Of a stretch of 42,018 bases of DNA, positions 41,335 to 42,018 are shown piece by piece. A model generated the notes under the pieces. It worked only from the letters and a program-made list of their open reading frames with translations. It was not told the origin of the DNA and did no database searches. Positions within the stretch are counted from its first letter, which is position 1; every line of letters starts with the position of its first letter. This DNA comes from CBDFGT01 sp965247225. Lineage in GTDB: Bacteria; Pseudomonadota; Alphaproteobacteria; Rhizobiales; Rhizobiaceae. Both the position numbers and the translations under genes were made by a program. The stretch is taken from NCBI GenBank assembly GCA_965247225.1, contig CBDFGT010000016.1, positions 1-42,018 of the forward strand, written 5' to 3'.

Positions 41335-41513
41335 GGCCGCGTCCTGAATACTGGATGTTCAAATCAAAATACCGGCACCTCGCATCGGCACCGGCAGGAA
41401 TTGAGCAGCAGTCGACCACAGCAGGCTTTTCCGAACCTGTCTTCAAATGTAACACTTTGTTAACGGTTGGAGATGGATTGGCCGAAATTCCGGGTAGTCC
41501 ACGCGAAAAATTC

Positions 41514-41674
41514 ACCCCCCTCTGCCCCTTTGGGGCATCTCCTCCTCATGGGGAGAGAACGTTCTTTCCCGTTTTTCCATCAGTGAAAACAGAGGCTTCT
41601 GATGTGGGTGGAACGTGCAACAGCCAATCTCTCCCCTTGAGGGGGAGATGTCAGCTTTGCTGACAGAGGGGGGT
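41514..41674. repeat. palindromic repeat with ACCCCCCTCTG ends, copy 2
   Basis: It has the same ends as the 18602 element (ACCCCCCTCTG at 41514-41524 and CAGAGGGGGGT at 41664-41674) but is 161 bases long, because about 90 extra bases separate the halves. It lies in the 388-base gap between the partial aldolase gene and the RTX gene. The rest of that gap, 41335-41513, should hold the RTX promoter; no gene is seen. Confidence 0.72.
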
Positions 41675-41722
41675 AATCCGCCCTTTTGAATGATCACTTA
41701 TTGCTCTCGGTCTCCACAACAC

Positions 41723-42018
41723 TCAGTAGCTTTTGCTGCCCGAACCCTGCGGACGCCTTGCCCTGAAATCGGCCAGATGCCGGTCGGCTGCTGCCGTCAG
41801 AAGGCTGACATCGCTGGCGGTTGCCACCATGGTCGCCCCCAGATCCATGCAGCGATGCGCAAGGCCATTGTCATAGGTCATGATGCCTGCCGGTTTGCCC
41901 AGTGCGCGAATTCTCGCAACAGCATCCTCAACCGCCCGGATAACCTCCGGCGCACCGGCATTGTCGGGATAGCCCATGTCGGCTGCCAGATCCGCCGGTC
42001 CGATGAAAATCGCGTCCA
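41723..42018 (-). CDS. HpcH/HpaI-family aldolase, C-terminal part (cut by window edge)
   Basis: The open frame runs off the right edge, so the N-terminal part is outside the window. The visible 97 residues begin DAIFIGPADLAADMGYPDN, the metal-site region of class II HpcH/HpaI aldolases, then AVARIRALGKPAGIMTYD, LGATMVATASDVSLL and a tail ending G-S-K-S-Y. Members cleave 2-keto-4-hydroxy acids to pyruvate and an aldehyde. The internal ATG at 41977 is not the true start. It is on the same strand as the RTX gene but separated from it by a repeat, so a link between the two is unlikely. Confidence 0.88.
   Translation of the reverse strand, partial: DAIFIGPADLAADMGYPDNAGAPEVIRAVEDAVARIRALGKPAGIMTYDNGLAHRCMDLGATMVATASDVSLLTAAADRHLADFRARRPQGSGSKSY

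Overview
The window looks like chromosomal DNA of an alphaproteobacterium, most likely of the order Hyphomicrobiales (Rhizobiales). Supporting signs: a dxs / tlyA / 23S rRNA uracil methyltransferase neighbourhood, MCPs of the alphaproteobacterial type, an Irr-type iron control element, pyruvate phosphate dikinase, and several families of short palindromic intergenic repeats typical of rhizobial and Brucella-related genomes. The genus cannot be fixed from the sequence alone.

Layout. 1-457: window edge with a possible HepT-like remnant. 458-2472 (minus): an rlmD-like methyltransferase and tlyA, overlapping by 4 bp. 2678-11427 (plus): four methyl-accepting chemotaxis proteins with different sensor modules (periplasmic helical, double PAS, periplasmic helical, six-helix membrane) but nearly identical signalling domains. 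All four end in a W-x-x-F pentapeptide and each is followed by its own hairpin terminator. A small membrane protein gene overlaps the start of the fourth. 11586-13427: a secreted DUF4424 protein and a VIT-family iron/manganese transporter with an Irr box. 13517-18554: dxs (minus) and ppdK (plus). 18782-25516: a DUF1499 membrane protein, two paralogous GT2 glycosyltransferases behind an MBL hydrolase and a cupin, tRNA-Gln(TTG), a GT4 glycosyltransferase and a small lipoprotein.

25650-35607 is the most interesting part. It is a catabolic-looking cluster: a creatininase-family hydrolase, a LysR regulator, an NMT1/SsuA-type ABC importer (binding protein, ATPase, permease), a cytosine-deaminase-like amidohydrolase, an FAD oxidoreductase, a flavodoxin-fold NAD(P)H oxidoreductase, a RidA-like protein and a sugar epimerase-like protein. 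Genes from the ATPase to the NAD(P)H oxidoreductase overlap or touch in TGATG or ATGA arrangements. Two copies (33 of 36 positions identical) of an inverted repeat, AAAAGCATCA-N14-TGATGCTTTT, lie upstream of the creatininase gene and between lysR and the importer operon, so both are probably controlled by the LysR protein. I infer uptake and breakdown of a nitrogen-containing ring compound. The deaminase-like enzyme lacks two residues that E. coli CodA uses to recognise cytosine, so the substrate is probably not cytosine. A five-unit, 60-bp tandem array of palindromes sits between one operator and the creatininase gene.

35647-41334 (minus) is one 1895-residue protein with eight 55-residue beta-type repeats followed by fifteen RTX-type calcium-binding modules, presumably exported by a type I system that is not in this window. 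The right edge holds the C-terminal part of an HpcH/HpaI-family aldolase.
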